Part shown: positions 1 to 8,317 of the stretch, piece by piece
Numbering within the stretch: the stretch's first letter is position 1
Layout of the letters: the number at the start of each line of letters is the position of its first letter
NCBI GenBank assembly: GCA_002305995.1
Contig: DBRN01000006.1
Span: forward strand, 106,889-170,888
Source: Atopobiaceae bacterium UBA1367
GTDB taxonomy: Bacteria > Actinomycetota > Coriobacteriia > Coriobacteriales > Atopobiaceae
Reading direction: 5' to 3'
DNA length: 64,000 bases
The notes under the pieces: model-generated
Told to the model about the DNA's origin: nothing
Databases searched by the model: none
What the model saw: only the letters and a program-made list of their open reading frames with translations
Translations under genes and position numbers: made by a program

Positions 1-999
1 ATCGTCGAGCCGGCCATTGGCGCCATCGCCTTCTACAACGTGGCCAACAACCTCACGCTGGTCCAGGCTGGCGAGCATGCCGCGAGCGTCATCACGCCCG
101 GCACCCAGTACTTCGTCGTCACCATGGGCGGCACCGGCGCGACCCTCGTGATCACGCTGATGATCGCCTTCCTGTCAAAGTCAAAGCAGATGAAGGCCAT
201 AGGGCGCGCGTCGATGGTGCCCGTGCTCTTCGGCGTCAACGAGCCCATCCTCTTTGGCGCGCCGTTCGTGCTCAACCCCGTGTTCTTCATTCCCTTCGTC
301 CTGACCCCGATCCTCAACGTCTGGGTCTTCAAGCTCTTCGTGGACGTGCTGGGCATGAACAGCTTCACCTACGTGCTCCCCTGGGTCACGCCTGCCCCGC
401 TCGGCATCATCTTGGGCTGTGGCGCACAGGTGCTTGCGGTGCTGTACGTCGTGGCGGCGCTCGGGATCGACTTCCTGGTCTACTACCCGTTCTTCAGGGT
501 GTACGACCGCCAGCTCTGCGAGCAGGAGGCCGGTGAGGGCGCGCAGACCGACGAGACCCTCGAGGAGGCCGTCCCGCAGGCGGTGCCTACGAGGTCGGAG
601 GCCGCAGCCACGACCAAGCCCGAGGAGCAGGCGGCGCCTGACACCCGTCAGCCCGACACCTCGTTCGCGGCGCTCGACGGCAAGCGTGTGCTCGTCCTGT
701 GTGCGGGTGGCGGGACCTCAGGGCTCCTCGCGACCGCGCTCGACAAGGCCGCGCAGGATCACGGCGTGGCACTTGAGGCCGCAGCCGGGGCGTATGGCGC
801 CCATCTCGACATCATGGGCGACTTCGACCTGGTGATCCTGGCCCCACAAGTGGCCTCCTACCTGCCCGACCTGCAGAAGGACGCGGATCGCATGGGCGTC
901 GCCACGGCAGCCTGCGCCGGCAAGGAGTACATTGATCTCACGCGCGACGGCGAGAAGTCGCTGCGCTTCGTGGCCGAGTCGATCGGAAGGGGTGAGTAG
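1..999 (+). CDS. lacE: PTS lactose/cellobiose-family EIICB component (3' part; 5' end outside window)
   Basis: The reading frame is open from base 1, so the N-terminal part of the EIIC permease is missing; 332 residues are visible. The first ~165 residues are hydrophobic EIIC helices (VNEPILFGAPFVLNP is typical of the family). An acidic, Pro/Ala-rich linker of ~50 residues follows, then a complete EIIB domain whose phosphorylatable cysteine lies in VLVLCAGGGTSG (Cys at about residue 234 of the fragment). Known role of the family: transport with phosphorylation of lactose or beta-glucosides. The stop codon is 1 base before the downstream 6-phospho-beta-galactosidase, which favours lactose as substrate (inference). 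The symbol rests on that neighbour; a cellobiose-type permease is the alternative. Confidence 0.88.
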   Translation: MVEPAIGAIAFYNVANNLTLVQAGEHAASVITPGTQYFVVTMGGTGATLVITLMIAFLSKSKQMKAIGRASMVPVLFGVNEPILFGAPFVLNPVFFIPFVLTPILNVWVFKLFVDVLGMNSFTYVLPWVTPAPLGIILGCGAQVLAVLYVVAALGIDFLVYYPFFRVYDRQLCEQEAGEGAQTDETLEEAVPQAVPTRSEAAATTKPEEQAAPDTRQPDTSFAALDGKRVLVLCAGGGTSGLLATALDKAAQDHGVALEAAAGAYGAHLDIMGDFDLVILAPQVASYLPDLQKDADRMGVATAACAGKEYIDLTRDGEKSLRFVAESIGRGE

Positions 1000-1000
1000 C

Positions 1001-2428
1001 ATGGCGAATGGGAACGGGAGCCCGACGTTTCCTGCGGACTTCGTCTTTGGTGCCGCCACCGCGGCCTACCAGTGCGAGGGGGAGACCCGCACGCACGGCA
1101 AGGGCAAGGTCGCATGGGACGACTACCTGGCGCAGAAGGGTCTCTTCTCCGCCGATCCCGCAAGCGACTTCTATCACCGCTATCCCGATGACCTGCGTCT
1201 CTGCCGCGAGTACGGCATCAACGGCATCCGCATCTCCATCGCATGGTCACGCATCTTTCCCAACGGTGATGACGACCAGCCCAACCCCGAGGGCGTGGCC
1301 TTCTACCATCGCCTGTTCGCGGAGTGCCAGGCCCAAGGCGTCGAGCCATACGTGACGCTGCACCACTTCGACACGCCAGCCGCGCTCTATGACAGGGGCG
1401 ACTTCCTCAACCGCGAGGCCATCGACGCCTACGAGCGCTACGCCCGCTTCTGCTTTGCGGAGTACCCCGAGGTCACGCGCTGGTTCACCTTCAACGAGAT
1501 CTGGGCCATCGTGTCCAACATGTACATAGAGGGCACCTGGCCCCGCGGCCAGCGCTACCGACTCGACCTGGCCTTCCAGGCCATGCACAACATGATGGTG
1601 GCCCACGCGCGCGCCGTGCTCGCCTTCGAGGAGATGGGACACCCCGGGAAGATCGGCGTGGTGCACGCGCTTTCCACCAAGTATCCCGACGATCCCGAAA
1701 GCCCAGGTGACGTCGAGGCAGCCAAGGCCGCGGACGTGCTCAACAACCAGTTCCTGTTGGACGTGACGTTCGATGGCGTCTATTCGGACTCGTCGCTGAC
1801 CTACGCTCACAGGCTCGCCTCCCTTGCCGGTGGCGCGCTCGAGATGACGGACACCGACCTGGAGCAGCTTGCCGCTGCCGCGCCGCACAACGACTGCCTG
1901 GGCATCAACTACTACCAGAGCAACTTCCTGCGCGCCTACGACGGCCCTAACGACACGAGGCACAATGCCACGGGCGAGAAGGGCACGGAGCGCTATGCCC
2001 TGGCGGGTGTGGGAGAGCATGCGGATCGCCCTGAGATCCCGCGCACGGACTGGGACTGGATGATCTACCCCAAGGGACTCTACGACCTGGTCATGCGCAT
2101 CTGTCGCCAATGGCCTCGGTACGGGGAGATCTACATCACCGAGAACGGCATGGCAGCCAAGGACCAGCTGGTTGACGGCAAGGTGCACGACGCTGAGCGC
2201 GTCGACTACATCCGCCTGCACCTCGAATGGGTGCAGCGGGCCCTCGCCGAGGGCGCCGACGTGCGTGGCTACTTCGTGTGGTCGCTCATGGACGTCTTCT
2301 CCTGGAACAACGGCTATAACAAGCGCTACGGCCTCTTCTACGTGGATTTCGACACGCAGGAGCGCATACCGAAGGACTCTGCCCTGTGGTATGCGGGCGT
2401 CGCACAAAGGCGGTGCCTAGGCGCCTAG
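1001..2428 (+). CDS. lacG: 6-phospho-beta-galactosidase (GH1)
   Basis: A 475-residue GH1 enzyme that hydrolyses phosphorylated lactose to galactose-6-phosphate and glucose in the cytoplasm. Visible motifs are the acid/base Glu in TFNEIWAI (residue 166), the nucleophile in YITENGM (residue 381) and the phosphate-binding loop FSWNNGYNKRY with Ser434, Lys441 and Tyr443, as in LacG proteins. Long stretches (LHHFDTPAAL, GVVHALSTKYP, YGLFYVDFDTQER) are LacG-like rather than BglA-like. ATG 1001 was chosen because the frame upstream overlaps the EIIB coding sequence; AGGGGTGAG just upstream can serve as ribosome site. The galactose-6-phosphate product fits the tagatose pathway, for which an aldolase lies nearby. 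Confidence 0.93.
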   Translation: MANGNGSPTFPADFVFGAATAAYQCEGETRTHGKGKVAWDDYLAQKGLFSADPASDFYHRYPDDLRLCREYGINGIRISIAWSRIFPNGDDDQPNPEGVAFYHRLFAECQAQGVEPYVTLHHFDTPAALYDRGDFLNREAIDAYERYARFCFAEYPEVTRWFTFNEIWAIVSNMYIEGTWPRGQRYRLDLAFQAMHNMMVAHARAVLAFEEMGHPGKIGVVHALSTKYPDDPESPGDVEAAKAADVLNNQFLLDVTFDGVYSDSSLTYAHRLASLAGGALEMTDTDLEQLAAAAPHNDCLGINYYQSNFLRAYDGPNDTRHNATGEKGTERYALAGVGEHADRPEIPRTDWDWMIYPKGLYDLVMRICRQWPRYGEIYITENGMAAKDQLVDGKVHDAERVDYIRLHLEWVQRALAEGADVRGYFVWSLMDVFSWNNGYNKRYGLFYVDFDTQERIPKDSALWYAGVAQRRCLGA

Positions 2429-2459
2429 GAAGGGATCGCACCAAAGGTCCCTGAGCAGT

Positions 2460-2497
2460 GGGCCCGTTCCCCCGGTCATGGCCTCGGGAACGGGCCC
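2460..2497 (+). terminator. Hairpin terminator after the lac genes
   Basis: Perfect 12-bp inverted repeat GGGCCCGTTCCC / GGGAACGGGCCC with a 14-nt loop, 31 bases after the lacG stop. There is no U-run, as is common for terminators in high-G+C actinobacteria. Confidence 0.7.
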
Positions 2498-2550
2498 TGG
2501 CCCTTTGGGGGCGAGGGCGCTGGGCCACCGTCAGAGGTCACAGGACGCTG

Positions 2551-2907
2551 CCGGAAAGGAAAACCTCGAGTTGTGCGGCCGGCACACGCTGCTGGAAAGA
2601 AATTCTGGGAGTTGTGCGGGCCGTGGGGAGCTGCCGGAAAGGAAAATGCCGACTTGTGCGGCCCAGTGGAGGTCAGAAGTCGAGAAAAATCTTTCCGTCT
2701 CTCTCGGCAACCGCGCACAACTCGGGCTTTTCCTTTCCGCCCCTGGCCCCGGCCGCGCACAACTCGAGGTTTTCCTTTCCGGGGTCGGGTATCATCCCGC
2801 ACAAGTCGGGCCTTTCCTTTCCGGGGTCGGACGCTGGTCCGCACAACTTCCGGATTTCCTTTCCAGGTGGACAGCCTCCTCGCGCGAGTCGGCCATTCCC
2901 TTTCCGG
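2551..2907. repeat. Array of nine ~28-bp units, period ~42 bp, in two orientations
   Basis: Units start near 2551, 2591 and 2633 (orientation GGAAAGGAAA ... TTGTGCGG) and near 2671, 2713, 2753, 2796, 2838 and 2881 (reverse orientation, CCGCACAASTCGGG then TTTCCTTTCC). The units at 2671 and 2881 are degenerate. Start-to-start spacing is 40-43 bp throughout; the ~13-bp spacers are unrelated. The array lies between two convergent genes. Each orientation could pair with the other, giving nested stem-loops. Units are only similar, not identical. Function unknown. Confidence 0.85.
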
Positions 2908-3056
2908 CGCGCGTCCCACCCTGCGCCGCACCCCCTTCGCAGGTCGGATCCTCACTCCCCGGCCGTGCCGCACGCAGCCTGCGTCAACGCGAGCCCTGCC
3001 TCTGCGACCCCCCTCGGCAGCAGCCTCGTCGGAGGCAACACACAGCGTCTCTGGCT

Positions 3057-3107
3057 GCACGAGAGCCCGCCGCCAGGACCACACGGTCTGGCGGCGGGCT
3101 CTCGTGC
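3057..3107. terminator. Long hairpin in the convergent lacG/aldolase gap
   Basis: GCACGAGAGCCCGCCGCCAG pairs perfectly over 20 bp with its complement at 3088-3107, loop about 11 nt. It could terminate transcription from either side. The rest of 2908-3339 has no supportable gene, only further inverted and direct repeats. Confidence 0.6.
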
Positions 3108-3191
3108 CGACGGCGAACCCCTCCGTACCGCAGGCACGCACATGGGCCTCATGCCGAGGTGGCTGGCCAGCAGGGCCGCATTGGAAGCGAC

Positions 3192-3233
3192 AAGGGACGG
3201 GACGAGGCCCTCGTGGGCTCCGTCCCGTCCCTT
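3192..3233. terminator. 13-bp hairpin downstream of the aldolase
   Basis: AAGGGACGGGACG (3192-3204) pairs perfectly with CGTCCCGTCCCTT (3221-3233). It lies about 105 bases past the stop of the minus-strand aldolase, so it is a candidate terminator for that gene. Confidence 0.5.
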
Positions 3234-3251
3234 CGACACCCTTTGGCGCGG

Positions 3252-3331
3252 CCCTCCGACGCGAGGGCGCCCCTCACTCGCGCTCGACGCCGCAGCCTGT
3301 GCCGCAGTGCGACCCTCCGACGCGAGGGCGC
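3252..3331. repeat. 19-bp direct repeat, 61 bp apart
   Basis: CCCTCCGACGCGAGGGCGC occurs at 3252-3270 and 3313-3331 and is followed by related sequence in both copies (CCCTCACTCGC versus TCCTCTCGC). The second copy ends 8 bases short of the aldolase stop codon, so a short imperfect duplication near the gene's 3' end is likely. Confidence 0.7.
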
Positions 3332-3339
3332 TCCTCTCG

Positions 3340-4191
3340 CTACGCCCTGCCGGTAGAGTGGAGGTTATCCATGTGACTCTCGACAATGGCCTGGATCTCG
3401 GCCATGCCGGGCACCGCAGGCTTCTTGGGGTCAAAGCAGCCGGGGTTCTCGGCCAAGTAGCCCATGAAGCCGCGCATGTATACCTGGCGCAGCTCGGTGG
3501 CATAGTTCACCTTGCAGATGCCATTGGCGATGGCCTCCGCCACCTGGTCATCGGGCACGCCGGAGGTGCCGTGCAGCACCAGCGGAACGTCCAGACGGCT
3601 GCGGATGGCCTTGAGCACGTCCTGCTCGATGTGGGGCGTGCCCTGGTAGACGCCGTGCGCGGTGCCAACACCCACGGCAAGCGAGCTGCAGTGTGTGCGG
3701 GCCACGAACTCAACGGCCTCATCGGGGTCGGTGTAGGGAGTCTCGCCCTCCGTGGCGGGGCCGTCGTCCTCCTTGCCGCCCACGCGGCCGAGCTCCGCCT
3801 CGACGGGGAGGTCGAGGGGCAGTGCCACCTTTGTCACGGAGGCGGTCAGCGCAACGTTGTCCTCGAAGGGAACATGGCTGCCATCGATCATGACGGAGGT
3901 GTAGCCGGCATGCATGGCCTGGACGCAGCGGTCGAAGCCGTCGCCGTGATCGAGGTGCAGCGCCACCGGGACGCTCGCCTCCTCGGCTGCCGCACGGACC
4001 ATGGCGGCAAAGTAGCCGAGGGAGGCGTACTTGACGGTGCCCGGGGTCGTCTGCATGATCACGGGCGACCTCTTGGCCTCCGCAGCGCGGACGACCGCCA
4101 TCACGAACTCGAGGCTCTCGACGTTGAAGGCGCCGACGGCGTATCGGCCCTCCTGTGCGCGAAGCAGCATGTTCTGGGTGGTCACGAGCAT
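3340..4191 (-). CDS. Class II fructose/tagatose-bisphosphate aldolase
   Basis: A 283-residue zinc-dependent aldolase of the FbaA/GatY/KbaY family. The zinc-binding histidines are visible in HLDHGD and in the GTAHG and LHGTSG regions, and the phosphate site is in the C-terminal half (GICKVNYATELRQ). Its placement near lacG and divergent from a DeoR-type regulator suggests tagatose-1,6-bisphosphate as substrate, completing galactose-6-phosphate breakdown; the sequence alone cannot separate this from fructose-1,6-bisphosphate. ATG 4191 follows GGAGAAAGGAGAG, a strong ribosome site. No lacA/B isomerase or lacC kinase is in the window; these may lie upstream or elsewhere. Confidence 0.9.
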   Translation of the reverse strand: MLVTTQNMLLRAQEGRYAVGAFNVESLEFVMAVVRAAEAKRSPVIMQTTPGTVKYASLGYFAAMVRAAAEEASVPVALHLDHGDGFDRCVQAMHAGYTSVMIDGSHVPFEDNVALTASVTKVALPLDLPVEAELGRVGGKEDDGPATEGETPYTDPDEAVEFVARTHCSSLAVGVGTAHGVYQGTPHIEQDVLKAIRSRLDVPLVLHGTSGVPDDQVAEAIANGICKVNYATELRQVYMRGFMGYLAENPGCFDPKKPAVPGMAEIQAIVESHMDNLHSTGRA

Positions 4192-4504
4192 GGAACTCTC
4201 CTTTCTCCTTCCCGCCGGACGGCGGGTTTCCTACGGGCAATTCGCAGTCTATAGGGAGAGGCCCATGGCCTTCGTAGAGCAAAAGGTGCAAACAGGTGCT
4301 TTCTGTCTTCGAAAGTAAAGAAAAAAGAAGTGCAATGCTATGCGTTTTCTTAAACCCCTGATAAAAGGTAATCTTTGGCGATTTTCTCAAAAAGTGGGAC
4401 GATGTTCTTCCTCGCCTGCGCAAGAAAAGAAAATGAATATACTTATTTTTACGGAAAGTAAAAGAAACACAATTCCATCACATGTGGAAGGAAGGAGACA
4501 TCCC
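4192..4504. promoter_or_regulatory. A+T-rich divergent control region with repeated DeoR-type operators
   Basis: This 313-bp gap separates the divergent aldolase and DeoR-type regulator and is far more A+T-rich than its surroundings. GAAAGTAAAGAAAA (4311-4324) and GGAAAGTAAAAGAAA (4453-4467) are near-identical direct copies about 140 bp apart, with a partial copy AAGAAAAGAAAA around 4422. Their complement, CTTTACTTTC, resembles AgaR/LacR-type operator sequences. Two spaced sites would allow looping repression (inference). Confidence 0.6.
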
Positions 4505-5314
4505 ATGATCCACGACCCCGACCTCAGCCTGGAAGAGCGGCGTGCGGCGATCCTGACCCTGCTCGAGGGGGAGTCATCCGTCCGGGTGTCCCAGCTCGCG
4601 CAGACCTTCGGCGTCTCCCTGGTGACGGCCCGCACCGACCTCGATGCCCTGGAGCGTGACGGCAAGCTCAGGCGCACGCACGGCGGCGCCGTCTCGCTCT
4701 CGCGCCAGCTGACCGTCTCGGTGCAGGAGCAGCGCGTCAACGTGAACGTGGCTGCCAAGAGGGCCATCGCGACCCTCGCGGCACGGCTCGTGGACGACGG
4801 CGACTCCCTGCTGCTCGACTCGGGCACCACGGCGCTCGAGTTCGCCCGGGCGCTCTCCACGCGGAGCTCCCTCACCATCGTCACGGCCGACCTCACCATC
4901 GCCGAGTACGTGGACCGCTCCATGCCAGGAAGCGACGTGGTGCTGCTGGGAGGGCTGCTCCGCAAGGCACACCGCTACACAAGCGGCCCTCTGGCGCTGT
5001 CCGCACTGTCCGCGCTCCATGGCGACAAGGCATTCCTGTGCCCCGGCGCCTACGTGCTCGGCAGGGGCTTCATGACGGACTACCAGAGCATGGCCCAGCT
5101 CAAGCGTGGGCTGCTCGACGCGGCGGGGAAGCGATACTGCCTCATCGACGCGAGCAAGGTGGGCGCGGGAGGCCTCCTGCACTTCGCCGACACGACCGAC
5201 TTCGACGCCATCGTGATGGACGAGGATCCGGATGGCGTGGTTGCCGCAGCCCTCGAGGGGACGGCGACGCGCCTGCTGTGCGCGGGGGACGGCGACGCCG
5301 GGGAAGGGAGCTGA
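4505..5314 (+). CDS. DeoR/LacR-family transcriptional regulator
   Basis: 269 residues: an N-terminal winged helix-turn-helix (residues ~8-60, LSLEERRAAILTLLEGESSV onward, with the DeoR signature VSLVTARTDLDALERDGKLRRTHGGA) and a C-terminal sugar-phosphate-binding DeoRC domain (LLDSGTTALEFA, LIDASKVG). ATG 4505 was chosen because GGAAGGAGA precedes it; the frame is open further upstream, but that stretch is A+T-rich and not protein-like. Divergent to the aldolase and near lacG, it probably represses these genes in response to a sugar phosphate, as LacR does with tagatose-6-phosphate. Specificity is inferred from context. Confidence 0.9.
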   Translation: MIHDPDLSLEERRAAILTLLEGESSVRVSQLAQTFGVSLVTARTDLDALERDGKLRRTHGGAVSLSRQLTVSVQEQRVNVNVAAKRAIATLAARLVDDGDSLLLDSGTTALEFARALSTRSSLTIVTADLTIAEYVDRSMPGSDVVLLGGLLRKAHRYTSGPLALSALSALHGDKAFLCPGAYVLGRGFMTDYQSMAQLKRGLLDAAGKRYCLIDASKVGAGGLLHFADTTDFDAIVMDEDPDGVVAAALEGTATRLLCAGDGDAGEGS

Positions 5315-5412
5315 TACCCTGGGAGCCGCACCAAGGGCCCTCGGCGTATCGGCACGACAGCGCTGATGTCACCCTTGTCGACGGGTCGAGCCTCTCCCAG
5401 GCCCCAAGGCGG

Positions 5413-5432
5413 CCTGACGGCGTCGCGTCAGG
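5413..5432. terminator. Short hairpin between deoR-type gene and purN
   Basis: CCTGACG (5413-5419) pairs with CGTCAGG (5426-5432), 16 bases past the purN stop on the minus strand, between two convergent genes. Confidence 0.4.
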
Positions 5433-5447
5433 GGCGGGGCAGGCTCG

Positions 5448-6056
5448 TCACGAGATGGCCACCGTGCCGTTGTCGCGCACGCGCACGCGACCCTCCGCGA
5501 GCAGCTGGATCACGTCCGGATACAGCTCGTGCTCGATCTCGTGAATATGGGTCTCGAGCTCCTCGACGCTCCAGCCCTCCTCCACGGCCAGCGCACGCTG
5601 GGCGATGATGGGGCCGCAGTCGTACCTGTCGTCGGCGAAGTGCACGGTGACGCCCGTGACCTTGACGCCGTACTCGTAGGCGTCGCGGATGGCGTGTGCG
5701 CCCTTGAAGCTGGGCAGGAGCGCCGGATGCAGGTTGACCACACGGTTGGGGAAGCTCGCCAGGATGGGCGCGTGCACCATGCGCATGTAGCCCGCCATGA
5801 TGACGTAGTCGACGCCAGCCCTCCCCAGCATGGCGGCAATGACCTCGTCTGCGGCAATCGGGTCGGCATAGACCTCCTTGGAGAGGGTCATCGTCCGGAT
5901 CCCCGCCTCCTCCGCTCGCTTGAGCCCATAGGCGCTCGGACGCGAGCTGACGACCAGCGTGACCGTGGCATCGAGCGTGCCCCCGGCGATGCGGTCGAGG
6001 ATCGCCTGCAGGTTGGTGCCGCTGCCCGACAGAAGGACTCCCAGCTTGATGGCCAT
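5448..6056 (-). CDS. purN: Phosphoribosylglycinamide formyltransferase
   Basis: 202 residues, normal for PurN, which formylates GAR with 10-formyl-THF in purine synthesis. The N-terminal GVLLSGSGTNLQAI is the GAR phosphate loop. Catalytic residues are visible as Asn in NLHPALLP, His in GVTVHF and Asp in YDCGPIIAQ. ATG 6056 starts the standard N-terminus (MAIKLGVLLSGSG); the longer open frame upstream is not PurN-like. It follows purM by about 76 bases and is the last gene of a minus-strand purine cluster. Confidence 0.97.
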   Translation of the reverse strand: MAIKLGVLLSGSGTNLQAILDRIAGGTLDATVTLVVSSRPSAYGLKRAEEAGIRTMTLSKEVYADPIAADEVIAAMLGRAGVDYVIMAGYMRMVHAPILASFPNRVVNLHPALLPSFKGAHAIRDAYEYGVKVTGVTVHFADDRYDCGPIIAQRALAVEEGWSVEELETHIHEIEHELYPDVIQLLAEGRVRVRDNGTVAIS

Positions 6057-6132
6057 GTTGCCACTCCTCGTGTTGGTGGCGCGGCCAACCTCCCCTCGCG
6101 AGACGCAGGCGCAGGGAAGGCGGCCTTGCCTG

Positions 6133-7230
6133 CTATCGGTAGACGACCTTGCCCTCGCCGGCCACGCACTCGCCCATGACAAACGGCGCCAACCCCTCGG
6201 CACCAAGCAATTCGCGCACGCGGTCGACGTCTTCGGGGGCGCAGAGCACGCTCATGCCCACGCCCATGTTGAAGGTCTTGTACGCCTCGTCGGGCGTCAG
6301 GCCGGCCTCGCGGACCACATAGCCGATGACTGGCGGAACATCCCATGCGGGACCGTCGCCAAAGCCATCGGGGCTGGCCGCGTCGGTGGCGCGGCGATCG
6401 ACCACGGCATCCACGTCAGGTGGCAGGCAGCGGTTGAGGTTCTCGGTGATGCCCCCACCGGTGATGTGCGCCATCGCGTGGATGGGCGCGCCGGCCCTGA
6501 GGGCGCGCACGAGCGCGCCGGCGTAGATGGTCGTGGGGGCCAGCACGGCGTCCCCCAGGCTCTGGCCGCCAAGCTCGTCAAGGGGCACGGTGAGCTCCTC
6601 CGCCGCCTTGCCCTCGATCACCACCTTGCGGACCAGCGAGTACCCGTTGGAGTGAATGCCCGAGCTCGGCAGTCCGATGATGACGTCACCCTCGCGCACG
6701 AGATGCGCACCGAGCATCTTGGGACGGTCGGCCACGCCCACCACGAAGCCGGCGAGGTCGTAGTCGTCGGGATCCATGACGCCCGGATGCTCGGCCATCT
6801 CGCCGCCCACCAGGGCGCAGCCGCTCTTGGCACAGCCGTTGGCGATGCCCTCGACGATCTCTGCCACATGCCCTGCGCGCAGCTTCCCGATGGCGAGGTA
6901 GTCGAGGAAGAACAGCGGCTCAGCACCGGCGACCACGATGTCATCGACGCACATGGCCACGAGATCCTCCCCCACCGTGTCATGGCGGTCGAGCAGCTGG
7001 GCGATCGCGAGCTTGGTGCCCACGCCATCGGTTCCCGAGACCAGGACCGGCTCCTCCATGGCCTTGAGCGCCGAGGCGGAGAACAGCGACCCGAAGCCAC
7101 CCAGGCCACCTATGACCTCAGGACGGCTGGTGGCGGCCACGGCCTCCTTGATCGCGTCGACCGCACGCGCGCCCTCGTCAACATCGACGCCCGCGTCGGC
7201 GTAGGTGATGTGCTTCTTTTCCTTGTCCAT
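6133..7230 (-). CDS. purM: Phosphoribosylformylglycinamidine cyclo-ligase (AIR synthetase)
   Basis: 365 residues. PurM closes the imidazole ring of AIR using ATP. Family motifs are YADAGVDVD near the N-terminus, GGFGSLF, SGTDGVGTKL, and IGLPSSGIHSNGYSL and ITGGGITENL further on. ATG 7230 is preceded by AAGGGGGG. The next gene upstream is a lipoprotein, an odd neighbour for purine genes. Confidence 0.97.
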   Translation of the reverse strand: MDKEKKHITYADAGVDVDEGARAVDAIKEAVAATSRPEVIGGLGGFGSLFSASALKAMEEPVLVSGTDGVGTKLAIAQLLDRHDTVGEDLVAMCVDDIVVAGAEPLFFLDYLAIGKLRAGHVAEIVEGIANGCAKSGCALVGGEMAEHPGVMDPDDYDLAGFVVGVADRPKMLGAHLVREGDVIIGLPSSGIHSNGYSLVRKVVIEGKAAEELTVPLDELGGQSLGDAVLAPTTIYAGALVRALRAGAPIHAMAHITGGGITENLNRCLPPDVDAVVDRRATDAASPDGFGDGPAWDVPPVIGYVVREAGLTPDEAYKTFNMGVGMSVLCAPEDVDRVRELLGAEGLAPFVMGECVAGEGKVVYR

Positions 7231-7307
7231 GGATCCCCCTTGAGGCAGACGCAGTGGTGCCGCATGCGCTCGCACGTGGCAGGCACCATGATACATGGCG
7301 TGCCGAC

Positions 7308-8207
7308 CTAGAAGGGCTTCAGGTGGGCGTTGATGCGAGCCTCCAGCGAGGCATCCTCGACCTCGGCATACTCGTACTCGGTCACCAGCGAGAAGCTCTC
7401 GCCCTCGACGACCTTGCGCACGATGTTGCCGTTGTCATCGTACTCGATGGCCGCCCTCTCCTCGAACACGCTCCCCACGATGGGCTCCCCGTCATCGTCC
7501 GTGCTCCACACGCGACGCGTCACCGAGACGACCCTGCCGGCATCGTCGCGCTCGTACGCGTGCTCGCTCTTCTGGGCCTGTCCCCCATCGGGCGACGACT
7601 CGCTGGCCATCAGCAGGCCGTCGGCGTCGTAGGTCTCGGTGGTCTGGTAGGTGCCGTCCGCACCCCTGTCGCCCTCCTCGTCATAGGAGGGATACGTTCC
7701 CTGGTAGACGCGTTCCACCAGGTTGCCGTCATCGTCGTAGGAGCGCGTCTCTACCGAGCCGTCGGTGCCGACGATCTTGACCGCACGGCCGGACTCGTCC
7801 CTCTCGACACGGTACTCGACCACTTCCTGATCGTCGCCATATGACGTCGTCTTGGACGTGACGATGCCGTCCGCGTCCCGCTCGAAGCTCTCGACATAGC
7901 CGTCGCTCGTGACCTTGGTCACGTTGCCATGCCCGTCGAGCTCGTACTCGACGACCGCGGACGACGAGTCCTCGCCTACCGTGTAGGTCTGGGTGTCCTT
8001 GGTCACGACCCAGACGGCCTCCTGCGCCTCGGGCTCGGGCTCGGGCTCCACGTCATCCGTGGGCTCCGCCTCCCTCTCGACAGGGGCAGGATCATCCGCC
8101 GGCGCGTCCTCGGGCGCACAGGCGGACAGCAGGACCGTCCCAAACGCCAAGACGAGCGCCAGACACCACATCGGAAGCACGGCAAGTCCCCTACAGATCC
8201 GTTTCAT
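7308..8207 (-). CDS. YD-repeat-like lipoprotein
   Basis: 299 residues. A basic start (MKRICRG), hydrophobic core and lipobox VLLSAC give a type II signal peptide; the lipidated Cys is followed by an acidic Pro/Glu stretch. The rest is a run of degenerate repeats of the form YDxxGNxxxxxxYxxDG (YELDGHGNVTKV, YDDDGNLVERV, YDADGLLMAS, YDDNGNIVRKV), similar to RHS/YD or MORN-like beta repeats. ATG 8207 follows GAGGAGACGAGG. It lies between purM and a sortase-like gene. Exported surface protein of unknown function; no LPXTG motif. Confidence 0.8.
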   Translation of the reverse strand: MKRICRGLAVLPMWCLALVLAFGTVLLSACAPEDAPADDPAPVEREAEPTDDVEPEPEPEAQEAVWVVTKDTQTYTVGEDSSSAVVEYELDGHGNVTKVTSDGYVESFERDADGIVTSKTTSYGDDQEVVEYRVERDESGRAVKIVGTDGSVETRSYDDDGNLVERVYQGTYPSYDEEGDRGADGTYQTTETYDADGLLMASESSPDGGQAQKSEHAYERDDAGRVVSVTRRVWSTDDDGEPIVGSVFEERAAIEYDDNGNIVRKVVEGESFSLVTEYEYAEVEDASLEARINAHLKPF

Positions 8208-8317
8208 ATGCCTCGTCTCCTCGTTCGGTCGACACGCCACGCTCGTAGCCGCGCCGCAGGTGATCGCCTGCGGCCATTGTATCCGTCCGACATGGCCAGC
8301 GTGGCCGCAAGCCATCG

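Noticed and set aside
932..1000. Earlier start for lacG
   Set aside because: It would overlap the EIIB coding sequence by 68 bases and adds residues foreign to GH1.
2551..2907. CRISPR array
   Set aside because: Units are not identical, the orientation switches, spacers are ~13 bp, and no cas genes are present.
2458..4254. 598-codon plus-strand open frame, and other frames over the 2.5-3.1 kb array
   Set aside because: They run through the repeat array and antisense to the aldolase; the peptide only repeats the array unit (e.g. HNSGFSFP). No ribosome site and no protein-like composition.
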